Shown: in pieces, positions 21,604 to 34,093 of the stretch
How positions within the stretch are numbered: position 1 is the stretch's first letter
How the letters are laid out: every line of letters begins with the position of its first letter
Source: Hansfordia pulvinata
Lineage: Eukaryota > Ascomycota > Sordariomycetes > Xylariales
DNA: 64,000 bases
NCBI GenBank assembly: GCA_006538405.1
Contig: BJKQ01000007.1
Location: forward strand, 2,852,001 to 2,916,000
Reading direction: 5' to 3'
Position numbers and translations under genes: made by a program
The notes under the pieces: model-generated
What the model saw: only the letters and a program-made list of their open reading frames with translations
What the model was told of the DNA's origin: nothing
Databases searched by the model: none

Positions 21604-24600
21604 ATGGCCTCCACCAACGGCTCCTCGTCTTCGCACCGACCGCCCTCCCGGTCGCCTTTGCAGCCTCACGCCGGCCACTTGTCGCCTCCAGAGCTCCACC
21701 ACCCCTCGTCCGCCTCGTCCGCCTCTCGCGAGAAGAAGTCCGGGAAGTTCTATGACCCCTTGACCGACACGACGCGCGAGAAGCCCCAGCTGAGACCTGG
21801 TCCAAGCCGGTAAGTTCTTTGGTCAACACAACCAATCATCTCTTCGTCCTTACCCATCCCTCGAATCTTGTCTATTTCTCCTCCATGCATCATCGCTCGC
21901 CGTCTTCAACTGGCATATTTGAGCCTCCTCGCGCTATGTCCATGCGACGGCGTTGAGCGTCGCAGCTTCGTTGCTGCTTGCTTCGTCAAAAACTTCCCGG
22001 CTCAAGCAATGGTCGGGGTCCGGTCTTCTGCCTTGGGCTCGGTGCGTAACCCAGTGGTGCGCATAGATTGATTGATGTCTGAGATGCTTGCAACCTGGCC
22101 ATTCCTCGCCTTCTTCCTTTCCCCCAGCCCGGCTCCTGGCCTGGGCGACTTTCTTATTCTGGCTCGTGTCTGAGTTGCGTTGGACTGTCACCCTCCCCGT
22201 CATCCGTTCATCCACCTTTGGCGCTGTCGGCAGTTTTCCGCCCGACAGTCTTACTACACTCACCGCGAGCGCCGGGCCTGGCATCCGTACTTCCTGGGCA
22301 TATGCATGAACTTTAGGTGCGTGTATTGGCTCGGTCTTGCTCTGCCGGCAGTACGACGTATTCGAACGCGGCGACTCGTGGTCGTGGGCCAGGACTGCTT
22401 GGTTGCGACCGCCTGCTGCTCGCTTTTCCCTTCGCAACGCCTTATCCAACTCCCTCCGAAAACCATCGGATCACCCCGATGTTTTTCCAGCTTCCCCATA
22501 TCATCTTCATCGACGGCCTTGCCATTGCATCATATTGCTCCTTCACCCCTCCGATTCTGCACCCTGCGCCCTATCAAGCTTAGCTGCTACATCTGCCCAA
22601 GTGTTGGCATGACTCTTAGCCCGACCGTGCTTTGTACGCTTGCCTCACTTTCTACATCCCATTCACGACGGTAAAGTGCCTCTCAGCGCCTGCGATCATC
22701 GTGGATTGCCTTCGCTCTTCTCGCCCAGCTTTGCCATCGCCCCCTTCACTGCCCAATATAGAGGAGGCAAAGCCGACAGTGTCAATGGCTTCTTGCTGGG
22801 TCGTGTTTGGCAACCCAAAGCAGCCGCAGACACAATCTGGGCATTCAGCGCTCTGGCGCTTGTTTCTCACTTGTCGCTGCAGTTCCCCCGCCATTCATTC
22901 AATCTCCGTCGCGCTTCGTGTTGCCAATTCCTTTTCTTACATATGCATCATCGTGTTTACGTACTAATCGGGCATGCTTTTCTATAGTCTCGCCCTGAAA
23001 CCCATGAGCAAAAGACCGATTCCGCCGGGCAGCGCCGCAATGGCCTAGGATCTGCTTCTCCCGTGAATTCGAAGCAACGTACCAGGAGTCCATCTTCTCA
23101 TTCGCAATCTAAGAACGGCGACAAGGCCAACTCCACCGGTGCAGAGCCCTCCAGCCCGACCAACAAAGCATTAAATTTAGCCTCCTCGCCTTCTCGCCGA
23201 ACTCCTGGGCCCTCGCTGCCTTCAATTCTCAATCCCGAGCCATCGAGCGCCGCTTCGGCTTCCCAGAGTGTAGGATCTCCACCTTCGCACTTGCTTTCCA
23301 CCCCCCTCAATGCGCTGCCTTTACCCCCAAAAGGGCAGAGGATAGACTCGGCATCCCCCCGGCGGCCCAGGCGCCCCGCGGTGCCTCCCATTCTCAAACC
23401 CTGACCGCTGACCGGAATTTTCTCATTAGCAAACACCTAGCCGGGCTGCCGAGCTCATGTCTTTCTCCAACATTCTTTCCAACGCTGAGCCACTGCCGAA
23501 GCCGAAAGCCGCCACGATGGCCCCTGAGAAAGAGAAGAAAGAGAAGGCCCCGCGGAAGAGCAAGGGTGGCCGCGAGAGCAAGGTCCGCGTCTCCGATGCG
23601 CCTGTCAAGCAAGAGAAGGACGCTCGGAGGTCATCCTCTCAGACTGCTAAGGAGTCATCTGCCCGAGCGCCAAAGCGCCAAGCTAATGGCCAGCCCAAGA
23701 CCGCTTCCACTGGCAGAGAGAAGAGGATACACTCGTTGATGGAGCAGCTTGACGGCGAAATGGATGACATTGACATCTCAGAGCTCATCGACGAGCGCAA
23801 CATCTTCAACAAGCGTTCCCGATCACGCAGGTATAAATTAGAGAAGGAAGAGTATGAGGATGTCTACATCCGCCGGCTCGGCTTCCTCGAGTACATGGGA
23901 AGGCGCATGCACACGCACGCCGCCGCTGGAAAGCGTCGTTACGACGAGACGCACTACGATTCCGCCCAGCAGGAGGTCCGCGAACGTGAGATCCATGCAG
24001 AGAAGGAGCGCAAGAAGGATATGCAGCGCAAGCGACGTCGCGAAAAGTCCATGGCGGTCACCATCGAGCAGAAGGAAGCCGCTCTCGCCAAGGCCCTGGC
24101 TGCCGAAGACGAGAGCGAGCGCGCCAAGCATCTGCGGGACGCCGAACGTGCGAACAAGAAGGCCCAGCAAACCAAGCTCATCCTCCAGAAGGGAATCAAG
24201 GGCCCGGCTCGCAACTTGGTCAACTACGACCCCGACACCAGCATCGCCTCCGTCTTCCCAGCAGATGACCCCGAATCAGCAAGCAAGCCCAAGGGCAAGG
24301 GTCGCACCGGCAACCGGCCCAAGAAGTCGAAAGAGCAGAAACAAGCCGAGAAAGAGTCGGCCGAAGCCGCCCAAGCCGCCATTGATGCCGGCCAGGACCT
24401 GCCCCCGCCCAAGGATGAGCCCAAGATTCGGATCAAACTGAGCAAGGCTTCTGCCAAGCTCAAGGAAGCAACAAAGGACAAGAAAGATGCCAGAGTCGAC
24501 TCGTCCGAGCCCCCGCCCGAGCCCGAAGAGGACAGAGAAGAAGAGAAGACTGAGAAGAAGGAGAAGAAGGAGAAGAAGAACAAGAAGAAGAAGGAGAAAA

Positions 24601-27600
24601 TCGTGGAGCCTCCTAAAGACCCTCTCGAGCTCAAGTTCCAGTCCAAGGGCTACAACCAAATCTACGACCAGATTTGGCGCGATTTGGCTCGCAAAGACGT
24701 TGCCAAGACTTTCAAACTCGCCAGCGACTCGTACGCCACCAAGGCCTCCAATCTTAAGAAAACGGCTATTCTGGCGTCCAAAGAGGCCAAGAGGTGGCAG
24801 CTGCGGACCAACAAGGGAACCAAGGACCTTCAAGCACGAGCCAAGCGCTGTATGCGTGACATGATGGGCTTCTGGAAACGCAACGAGCGCGAGGAGCGTG
24901 ATCTTCGCAAGGCCGCCGAGAGGCAGGAGATCGAGAACGCCCGCAAGGAGGAGGCCGACCGAGAGGCTGCCCGCCAAAAGAGAAAGCTCAACTTTTTGAT
25001 TTCGCAAACCGAGCTGTATTCCCACTTCATCGGTAAGAAGATCAAGACAGACGAAGTCGAACGAAGCACAGACAATCCCGAGATCGCTCCGGACGCTGCG
25101 GCAGCCTCGGGCTCCAACATCAACGTCGCAGAGCCGACAGGCGAAATGGGCTCCAAGGTCACCAACTTTGATGAACTGAATTTCGAGGAGGGAGACGAGG
25201 ACGCTCTTCAGGCGGCTGCCATGGCCAACGCCCAGAATGCCATTGCGGAAGCTCAAGCCAAGGCGCGAGCTTTCGACCAGGCCGACACTGGCATGGACGA
25301 AGACGGCGAGATGAACTTCCAGAATCCCACTGGTCTCGGCGATGTCACTGTGGAACAACCCAAGCTTCTCAACTGCCAGCTGAAGGAGTACCAGATCAAA
25401 GGTCTCAATTGGCTTGCCAACCTGTACGAGCAGGGCATCAACGGCATTCTTGCCGACGAGATGGGTCTCGGCAAGACTGTCCAGTCCATTTCCGTCATGG
25501 CATACCTGGCCGAAGTTCACGACATCTGGGGTCCGTACATGGTCGTCGCACCCGCGTCAACTCTGCACAACTGGCAGCAGGAAATCGCCAAGTTCGTTCC
25601 CGATTTCAAGGTCATCCCGTACTGGGGAACCGCTGGCGACCGCAAAGTGCTGCGTAAGTTCTGGGATCGCAAGCACAACACGTACAAGCGTGACTCGCCA
25701 TTCCACGTGCTCATCACATCCTACCAATTGGTTGTCTCCGACGTGGCCTACTTCCAGAAGATGCGTTGGCAGTACATGATTCTCGACGAGGCGCAAGCCA
25801 TCAAGAGTTCCCAAAGTTCTCGCTGGAAAGTCCTCCTTGGCTTCCATTGCCGAAACCGACTGCTTCTCACCGGTACTCCGATCCAGAACAACATGCAGGA
25901 GCTGTGGGCACTGCTTCATTTCATCATGCCGTCTCTCTTCGACTCGCACGATGAGTTCAGCGAATGGTTCTCCAAGGATATCGAGTCGCACGCGCAAACC
26001 AACACGACACTTAACGAGGACCAGTTGAAGCGCTTGCATTTGATCCTGAAACCTTTCATGTTGCGACGTGTGAAGAAGCATGTGCAAAAGGAGCTTGGCG
26101 ACAAGATCGAGCAGGATGTCTATTGCGACCTGACTTACAGGCAGCGGGCTCTGTACAAGAACCTCAGGAACCAGATCAGCATAATGGATCTCATCGAGAA
26201 GGCAACCCTTGGCGATGACCAAGACTCCGGTACCCTCATGAACCTTGTCATGCAGTTCCGCAAGGTTTGCAACCATCCAGACCTATTCGAGCGTGCCGAT
26301 GTCACGAGTCCCTTCTACTCCGGCTACTTTGCCGAGACCGCCTCGTTCGTGCGAGAGGGTAACGACGTGCAAGTCGGCTATTCGACGCGCAATCTGATCG
26401 AGTACCAACTACCTCGTCTCGTGTGGAACCATAGCGGCCGGCTTCACAGGCCCAGCCGAGATAACGAGCTTGCTGGCTTCCGCAACAAGTACCTGAACCA
26501 CCTGATGAACATCTGGTCACCGGACAACGTGCACGACAAGGCCGCCGGCACCGACACTTTCTCGTTCTTGCGATTCGCCGATACCAGCGCCACGGAAGCC
26601 TACAATGCCAGTCACCAGGACGTGTTTGCTCGAGCCGCAGGCTTGGTCGGCAAGCCGAATCGCCTCGCACGCATGCAAGTGGTCTACGATGAGCCTGGCG
26701 AAGAGAACTACACCCCAGTCCACGCCATGTTCCAGATTCGAGACAAGTCTGATCAGACCCCTCTCGCCGAAGTTGCTAGCGAGGGTGTTCTGGGCAACCT
26801 GATGAACGTGGCTCGTTCCAACTGGAACGATTCGGGCTTCGGCCGGCTCGAGCAAGCAGCTCGCCCAAGAGCCTCTGCGGCGCCCATCGATGTCTCTTGC
26901 GAAGGTACGCAGCAGCCCCTTGCGGAGCGGGGTGACGTTCTGTTCAACGTGCCTATGCGAAGAGCACTCTATGGACCCAACCCAGCCGAACAACAAGCTC
27001 TGGTCAAACAGAAGCTTCCCATTGGCCAATACCCACCGCCGGCTGCTCTGCCCAAGCCCGATAGCGAAAAGCATCGCTTCACCAACATCGCGGTCCCCAG
27101 CATGCAACGCTTCGTGACCGACAGTGGCAAGCTGGCCAAGTTGGATCAGCTTCTGTTCAAGCTCAAGGAAGAGGGACATCGCGTCTTGCTCTACTTCCAG
27201 ATGACTCGAATGATCGACCTGATGGAAGAGTATCTCACCTACCGCAACTACAAATACTGCCGCTTGGACGGTTCAACCAAACTGGAGGACCGCCGCGATA
27301 CCGTTCACGATTTCCAAACGCGACCCGAGATCTTCGTCTTCCTGCTGTCCACGCGTGCCGGTGGTCTCGGTATCAACCTCACCTCCGCTGATACTGTCAT
27401 CTTCTATGACAGTGATTGGAACCCGACAATCGACTCGCAAGCCATGGACCGTGCTCATCGTCTCGGCCAGACCAGGCAAGTCACTGTGTACCGACTCATC
27501 ACCCGTGGAACCATCGAGGAGCGCATTCGCAAGAGAGCCATGCAGAAGGAGGAGGTCCAGCGCGTGGTCATCACTGGTGGCAGCTCTCGTGGCGTTGACT

Positions 27601-28044
27601 TCAGTGGAAGGAGGCCCGCGGAGAACCGCAACCGTGACATTGCCATGTGGCTCGCAGACGATGAACAAGCGGAAATGATTGAGCAGCGCGAAAAGGAGCT
27701 TGCTGAGAAGGCCGAAAAGACCGAACAAGAAAAGCCTGCGAAAAAGCGCGCTGGTGGAAAGAGAAAGCGTGAAGCGGAGAAGGAGAAGGAGAAGAGCCTG
27801 GAGGACATGTACCACGAGGGTAAGTCGAATTCACAGTCCACCAGATTTAACGAGCTTTGACGCTAACCTACCGCCAGGCGAGGGTCACTTTGACGATGGC
27901 AGTAAGCAACCTGGCACTGCGACCCAGTCCGGCACTGCGACACCAGCGGAGCCCGACCCGAAGACCTCGAAGAAACGCAAGGGTGTCGGCAAGAAAGCCA
28001 AGACGACTAAGCAGCGACTGGCCATTGTGGATGGCGAGATATAG
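21604..28044 (+). CDS. INO80: INO80 chromatin-remodelling ATPase; one-base frame break in exon 1
   Basis: Catalytic subunit of the nuclear INO80 complex, which slides nucleosomes and acts on H2A.Z. Proposed exons: 21604-21809, 22988-23380, 23430-27819, 27878-28044, about 1,718 residues. The DBINO domain (about 24637-25040) precedes the split SNF2 ATPase: Walker A DEMGLGKT (about 25455), DEAQ box (about 25786), then a long insertion and the C lobe with [11 protein letters not shown] and [11 protein letters not shown] (about 27345-27480). Exon 1 carries [13 protein letters not shown]. One extra base at the C4 run 21784-21787 gives AETWSKP and makes the 1,178-nt intron phase 0, joining SRPETHEQK; as assembled the phases clash. 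The 23381-23429 intron has a weak GTGCCT donor but a good branch point and yields [17 protein letters not shown]. The last intron (27820-27877) is canonical. Confidence 0.93.
21810..22987 (+). other. Unusually long first intron of INO80
   Basis: GTAAGT donor and TATAG acceptor preceded by TACTAAT, a strong branch point. At 1,178 nt it is over ten times the length of nearly all other introns here. It is pyrimidine-rich and holds only unconvincing open frames. Confidence 0.7.
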
Positions 28045-29331
28045 TCCTTGGCTAGTCAGGATGGGACTGGATTGGTCCCGGGGAAGCATCTGGGAGTCAG
28101 ATTCTGCAGCCGAGGAGCAGGACATGATGATGCATTGTACAAAAAAGAAAAACAAAGGCACAGCAGAGGCGTTGCATTGCCTGAAGGTCACTGTCGGTTG
28201 TGTCTTTTGGGTGTTTGGTACTACAGGAAGCCTGGAGAGAGGGTAATGGGGTGTGCTCTACAAAACGCATCAATACTTCACCGTGTCACTTAGTTTTTCT
28301 CGGACAAGACCTTCCTTTTCATTTCGTTATCTTCATACTGGGGCAAGATTAAACATAGACGGGTGCTTTGTTTGTGCTGCCGCATTTCCATCCCTTCGCT
28401 CTCCTTGGCTCAGCCCTACATGGGCATGTGAGGCGGCTGGACGAAGCTGCAAGACCGCAAGCCCGAGCGGAAACCCGGTGCACGGACACGAGAGCGCACT
28501 GGACGTTCGGAATGGCGAGATCTGGTAACAGAGACGTATTTGAGGCTCCATACCACCGTTGATATGTGAGCATGCCTGAGAAGTGGGGGGAGGGGGTCAA
28601 TGCCAAGTTTCGACCATTTATTAATCAATACACTGTAACTGCCAGTAGCTTAGCTGTCTGGCGTGTGTCGGGAATGTAGTTTTTTTTGTCGAGCCTTCGC
28701 CGTCTTATGCAGCCGTACATCGACCCGGGGACTCGGGCGGTGAGTGAAGCAGAGGAAAGAAGAAGCAAGTCGCGTGGTTCTTCTCATAGATGTCTATCCC
28801 AATATACTACCTATGTACGCGCATGCATCATGAAAAACGACCAAAAGAGAACCCAATTCATACCCTCATAGCGCAATAAACGACAAATGAAACGTAAAAA
28901 AGACTTTTTTGCGTCTCCTCCTCTAAGCCGAAGGGTATGGGGGCAAGGACCGCATCATGTGTCATGTGTGCTGGGTATCGAGAACTGCTGTGAGGGATGA
29001 ATCTCCCCCTGCGCATCCTGCCCAATTCATGAGGCACCTGCGTTCTATGATTGCCCCTTCATGCGAACAAAAATCAGGATACCCGGCCTATGCCTGATAC
29101 TCTTCCATACCTCGCCATGAACCGGGTCAAAGGTGGCCCTGAGCCTGTCTCAAATCCTTGACACGGCATTTAGAGGTACGGCTGCCCTGAGCGCTTTCGA
29201 GTGAGCCATTCTAGTCTCTCGGGAGCGGCTTCTAGATTGGGGAGCCTGATGGAGTGGCCAAAGCGGCTCCTATAGCGCCGCTAGAGCATTTCGCTCGGCG
29301 GAAAAGAGCCGGACAGTCGAGGAGATCCGCT
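28045..29331. other. Convergent intergenic region (INO80 / ARB1)
   Basis: 1.29 kb between two stop codons, presumably both 3' UTRs. More A/T-rich than the coding DNA; no gene seen. Confidence 0.5.
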
Positions 29332-31214
29332 CTAAACGGCACCAGCTGCCAGCATCTTCTTGCGCAGGTAGTTCTTGTACTCGCCGATTGATCCATCCCA
29401 CGGCTTGATGGTCTTGTTCTCACACACCAGAATCTCCTTGGCGACACGGTCGAGCAATCTGGAAAGGAACGTTAGCTTTTGGGTAGCACGGAATGAAGTC
29501 AGGTCGGCTCGTCTTACCTGAAGTCGTGGGAAACGACAATAACTCCACCAGTGAAGTTCTCGATGGCTTCGGCAAGAGCATCGATGGTGGTGATGTCGAG
29601 ACCGTTGGTAGGCTCGTCGAGCAGGAGCATGTTGGGAGAGTCGAGGGCCAGGAGGGCGAAAACGATACGACTCTTCTGACCCTCGGAAAGGGTGCCCATG
29701 AGGGCGGTCTGGACAGGGCCGGAAACACCGTACTTGCCCAGCTGCTGGCGCCAGAACTGGTAGTCCTGAGACTTCTCGCGGTACTTGTCCCGAACAAAGT
29801 CAAGAGCGCTCTTGGTCAGGTCAAGCTGCTCGGAGCTGTGCTGAGAGTAGATACCGAGCTTCAGGTGAGTGTGGCGACGAACGGAACCGCCGGTGGGGGA
29901 GAGCTTGCCCGTCATGAGGCGCAGCAGAGTACTCTTGCCGACACCGTTGGGGCCGACGAGGGCGGAGCGAGAGTCCATATCGAAACCGAGCTCGATGTTG
30001 CGGTACAGGTCGTCCTTGGTGTCGCCCGAGTAGGAAAAGGTGACGTCGTCGAAAGACAAGACCGGGGGAGGAAGCTTGTCAACGTCGGTGAAGCGGAAGC
30101 TGAACATGCGCTCCTCCTTGACCTCCTCGATGAGGCCGTCGGCAATCATCTTATCGAGAATCTTCTGGCGGGACTTGGCCTGGCGGACCAAGTTGGCGTA
30201 AGTACCGGCGCTGGCAATGAACTCCTTGATGTGCTTGATCTCCTCCTGCTGCTTCTTGTAGGCCGTCATCTGGTTGATTTCCTGCTCCTTGCGGGTCTTG
30301 TTGTACGAGTCAAAGTTACCACCGTAGTAGATGAGCTGCTGCTTGCGCATGTCGATCATGTTGGTGCAGACACCGTTGAGGAAATCCTGGGAGTGAGAGA
30401 TGAGCACGAGGGTGCGCTCCCACTTCTTCATGTATTCCTCGAGCCACACACAGGCCTCGAGATCCAAATGGGCAGTCGGGTCGTCGAGCAGGAGCAGGGT
30501 GGGCTTGACGAAGAGGGCCTTGGCGAGAGCGACACGCATACGCCAGCCACCGGACATGTCCTTGGTCTTCTTGTGGATGGTGACCTTGTTGAAACCCAGA
30601 CCGGTCAGAATGAGGGAGGCGCGGCTCTCAAAGGTTGAGGGGTCGAGCTTGTCCATGTGCTCGTAGAGGTCCATGAGGATGGGGCTGTCGGGACCTTCGT
30701 CCTCCAGCAGCTTCTCAGCGAGCTTCTCGAGGCGGTCCATCTCCTTGGCAGCCTGGTCGAGAACCCACTCGATAGCACCGAGCTCCGAGGGCTCGGCACC
30801 CTCGTTCAAGAGGTAGATGTCGACATGTTGAGGGATGGGGTATTCGCGGGCAGCGATGGCACGCATGAGAGTACTCTTTCCGCAGCCGTTCTCGCCGAGC
30901 AGGCCGTACCGGCGACCGAAGGAAAGTTCGAGTTCGGTCTCCTGGAGCAGGACGCGGCCGTGGAACGTCAGACTGGCGCTGGTGATCTTGACGTCTCTGC
31001 TGGAAGGGATAGAGCCAAGGACACCGGTGGTGATGCGGTCGGAGAGGCCGTCCTTGTCACGCTGGTCGGCCAGGGCCTTGGCCTTGTCGGCCTTGGCGCC
31101 GCTGGTAGCGATCTCTTCATCGCCGCCGTCCTTGTTGCGGATTGCGAGCTTCTTCTCACCCTTGCCCTCGGCGGCCTTCTTGGCGAGACGCTTTTCCTTG
31201 GAGGCGGACGGCAT
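29332..31214 (-). CDS. ARB1: ABC-F ATPase ARB1 (ribosome biogenesis)
   Basis: Soluble twin-cassette ABC-F protein without membrane segments. The family member Arb1/ABCF2 shuttles between nucleus and cytoplasm in 40S and 60S subunit maturation. Exon 1 is 31214-29518 and exon 2 is 29458-29332, with a 59-nt intron (GTAAGA donor); 607 residues, as in the family. Cassette 1 has Walker [10 protein letters not shown], signature MSGGWRMR and Walker [13 protein letters not shown]. Cassette 2 has [17 protein letters not shown] and [11 protein letters not shown] followed by the switch His in VVSHDFRLLDRV across the intron. The Lys-rich N-terminus ([20 protein letters not shown]) is typical. All catalytic motifs are intact, and the long plus-strand frame inside it is a shadow. 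Confidence 0.95.
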
Positions 31215-32945
31215 CTTGACTGGCCTTTGAGAGTGTGTCTTGATGTGTGGGGTGGGGAGGTGAAGACGGAGGGTCCCTGAGGAGGTGAAGGGGAGAAAGA
31301 AAGAAAAGGGCAGAGGCAAGGGAAGGGAAAGGGAAGGGGGGGGCACAAGGAGGGGGCAGAGTAAAGCCAATAAAAGCGGGATGAAAAAGTATTATTTCTC
31401 GGCGAAAGATGGCAGTCACTACCTGCTCACGGTTCTACTCGCAGGCTGCTGCTGGGGATCGAATCCCAGGAAAAAAATGAACAAACGGCCGTCGTCCCAC
31501 GGCCTGTGCAGAGTACCCCGCCTCGCGCATGGTGGCATGTACTCGTACTCAGCACGCCGGGGCGGGGATACGTGTGCAACCACTACGGTGACGGGTGGCT
31601 TGAGTTACGGATTGCGAGAGTAAAAGCGACGGAGGGCAAAGGCACTCCGTCAGGCCACGCCGGGCCTTCAGGCCATAAATTGTTGAATTCCCGCATTGCC
31701 TTCCCAGTGGAGGCTTTCGAGGCTACAGGACCATGGAGATATACTCACTCAGCGGGCTATTGTGATGCACCCTGGAAGGGCCAGGAGTACGATGAAACAG
31801 TACCAGACTCTGTTCCGTCAGGTAAACCGAATTCCCCGTGTTGAAACGGATGATGATGGATGATGTTGCCCCTCGTCAATCCGTCGCGTCCTGTGTTTCC
31901 ATCCAACGGCCCGCCTCTGCCACATCCAACGTGGAGGTAGATCTACATCTGTATTGATCCCACGATTCATCCTTGGCTTTACTTGATCAGTATGTCGGGG
32001 TCTTCATCGAGACGTTGCCGGTGACCAGGACTCTGTTCAGCTGCACTGCCTGCAATGCAACGGACGGCTGTGCTCGACTGGCAGGGCTTGGGCGCAACGC
32101 GCTGGGCCGGTGGGTGGTGGGGGAGATTCCCAGTCGTAGCCCGATGACGCTGATGGAGGGGCATCAGCGCCTTTCTGCCCGACTCCACCACCTTCGCTTG
32201 ATAAGGAATAGCGCTTGCTACGAGACCCTGGGCGTCGGGGCGGTCAAGCCCTGCCGCCTGTCGAGATGAATGCACACGAGAGTTCGCATGAAATCCGCTC
32301 GCAGGATGTTGGCCTTGCTAGACTGATAGCATGTTGGTACATAAGCAGGCGGTTCATATTCAATCGTACCCGGGTTACTCTTCTTGCCTGGAGAATCAAT
32401 CCAAAGCGCGACACTTGATCGAGACTTTAAAACCCGTCGGCAGCGTCGTGCAAAATTTTCTCGGTCTAGCTGAGAGGTCTGATAAGCTGATAACCAATAA
32501 AACCACTTGGCTCTGCTTAAATAGTAGCCTTTCAGTTCATCTATTCGACACTCGTCTCTCGCTAAGTGAATCCGATGTTCAGTGAACATCTGAACGGATT
32601 CGGCGATCAACAATTTCAACGATGTCGGATCTTGCATGTTCATATGATGCGGTTTTTTCAAAGAGTCGTTATTGAAAAGCCCCGTAAGGCGCACGCAAAT
32701 GAAGCTCAATATGCACAATATAATGGGTGTTGCAGCTTCTCAAGGTGTATGTACATGATTAATACCTGGCCGCAACAGCATCGTTGAAATAAACAAAAGA
32801 GTAACATATTGGGTATCATAGAAACTTCGTAAGCCAAATCCCAACCAGATTGCAAACGCCGTGCCACGCTCCGTCAGACAAGCAAGAAGCCAGCCCCAGA
32901 GACAGTCATCCCTCCATGGACTCCAGAGTGACCCAGTCGAAGCCC
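31215..32945. other. Intergenic region upstream of ARB1
   Basis: 1.73 kb holding the ARB1 promoter, with a purine-rich plus strand (pyrimidine-rich leader on the coding strand), one TACTCGTA 8-mer at 31540, and an A/T-rich part near 32.3-32.8 kb. That part has a 141-codon minus-strand ORF (32218-32643) I cannot identify. Confidence 0.45.
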
Positions 32946-34093
32946 CTATAGAGGCGATCGAGAAATGCTGGGCGAGGGGTCCATGGGACTGCTCGTATAT
33001 TTGTTCCATGACTCGTCCTGGTTCGCGTATTTCTGACTCTGCTCTGATGGGCTCATTCCCTGATATTTCTGGCTGTCCATTTGCCGGATCAAGGCCGCCG
33101 GCATAATGAATTTCTGGTTGGCTTCCACAGAGAAGTCCTCCGTATGCTCCTGCTCCACAGCCGTCGTAAGTCCGCTTTGCGGCAGGGGCCTGCGCGACAC
33201 GGCGGCAGTGTTGATCCGGATCGGCTTGTGAACGTTCATGGCTTCGCGTTCTACCGTATCGGGTCGCGAGACGTCGCTCGACATGTGCCGCAGCTCCACG
33301 CTTACTTGTTGTGATGATTCCCTTTCTCGGTCCATTTCATGGCTTTGAGTCGGCCCCCCTGGGGCTACGGCGCCCTCTCCGCGCTGCCCTAGTGCCATGA
33401 TGATCCTGCGTATTCTCTTCTCGATCTTCTTCCGGTCGAGTTCCACGCAGCAGCGCACGAAAAGGGTGAAGTGTAGCATCCTACCGCGCGAACGGAGCCT
33501 CAAGCGTCAGCTTTGGGGAGCAGGAGTGGTGCCGGTGGTGGTTGTAGAGGCCTGAAACTTACAAGATAATCGCGCCCAGACCCAACAAGCCCAGACTCAA
33601 CTTGTAAGAGTTGAACCTCGCAATCCCGGTCCCGTATGAGAATATCCATGTGGAGTAGCGGTAGTTCATGGTGAAGGTGGCTGCCAGACCAACGTATGCA
33701 CCGGCCAAAAGCCATATGATGAGGTCCAGAGCAACGTGGGCACTGGGGGTGATTCCGGCCCATCGTCGGCGTATGAGCATGGTCAGGAACTCGGAGATAT
33801 TCCAAAGCGCGGCAAAACATGACTGGAATGATATCAGCCATGAGCCGCGGAACAATACGATCTACCGGGGGAAAACTCACCAGCACCAGGCTTGAGATGT
33901 ACGAGACGTATTCGGGAGTGGGGCCCAGGAAGATGATACAGATGGTGATGGTGATCATGGCTACAGAGCACCCGAGACTGGTGGCGCGCAGTACGAACTT
34001 TGCAATGTTCCATGGCCTGCTGTCTCCTTTGAGCTGAATCTCTTTGAGCTTGACCTGTGAGTCGGTCGAGTAAATGTCGTCGGCCATGGCCAT
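32946..34093 (-). CDS. Four-helix integral membrane protein of unknown function
   Basis: Exons 34093-33881, 33822-33563 and 33480-32946 (introns 58 and 82 nt) give 335 residues with matching phases. The ATG at 34093 is followed by a second in-frame ATG two codons later. Four hydrophobic segments are visible: around VLRATSLGCSVAMITITICI, YVSYISSLVLSCFAALW (spanning junction 1), ALDLIIWLLAGAYVGLAATF and SLGLLGLGAIILMLHFTLFV (spanning junction 2). A basic stretch (DRKKIEKRIRR) follows, then a polar cytoplasmic-type tail of about 150 residues. The four-helix plan recalls MARVEL-type or fungal 'integral membrane protein' families, but I see no diagnostic motif and assign no function. Both junctions falling inside hydrophobic helices support the splicing. 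Confidence 0.75.

Noticed and set aside
24276..25520. 414-codon minus-strand ORF inside INO80
   Set aside because: Antisense shadow of the Lys/Glu-rich DBINO region; Leu-rich product without domains.
29493..30638. 381-codon plus-strand ORF inside ARB1
   Set aside because: Lies wholly antisense to an intact ABC-F gene with all motifs; the open frame follows from its codon bias.
31440..31480. tRNA T-arm-like GATCGAATCC
   Set aside because: No A box or acceptor stem at proper spacing; T54 is not a T. Not a tRNA.
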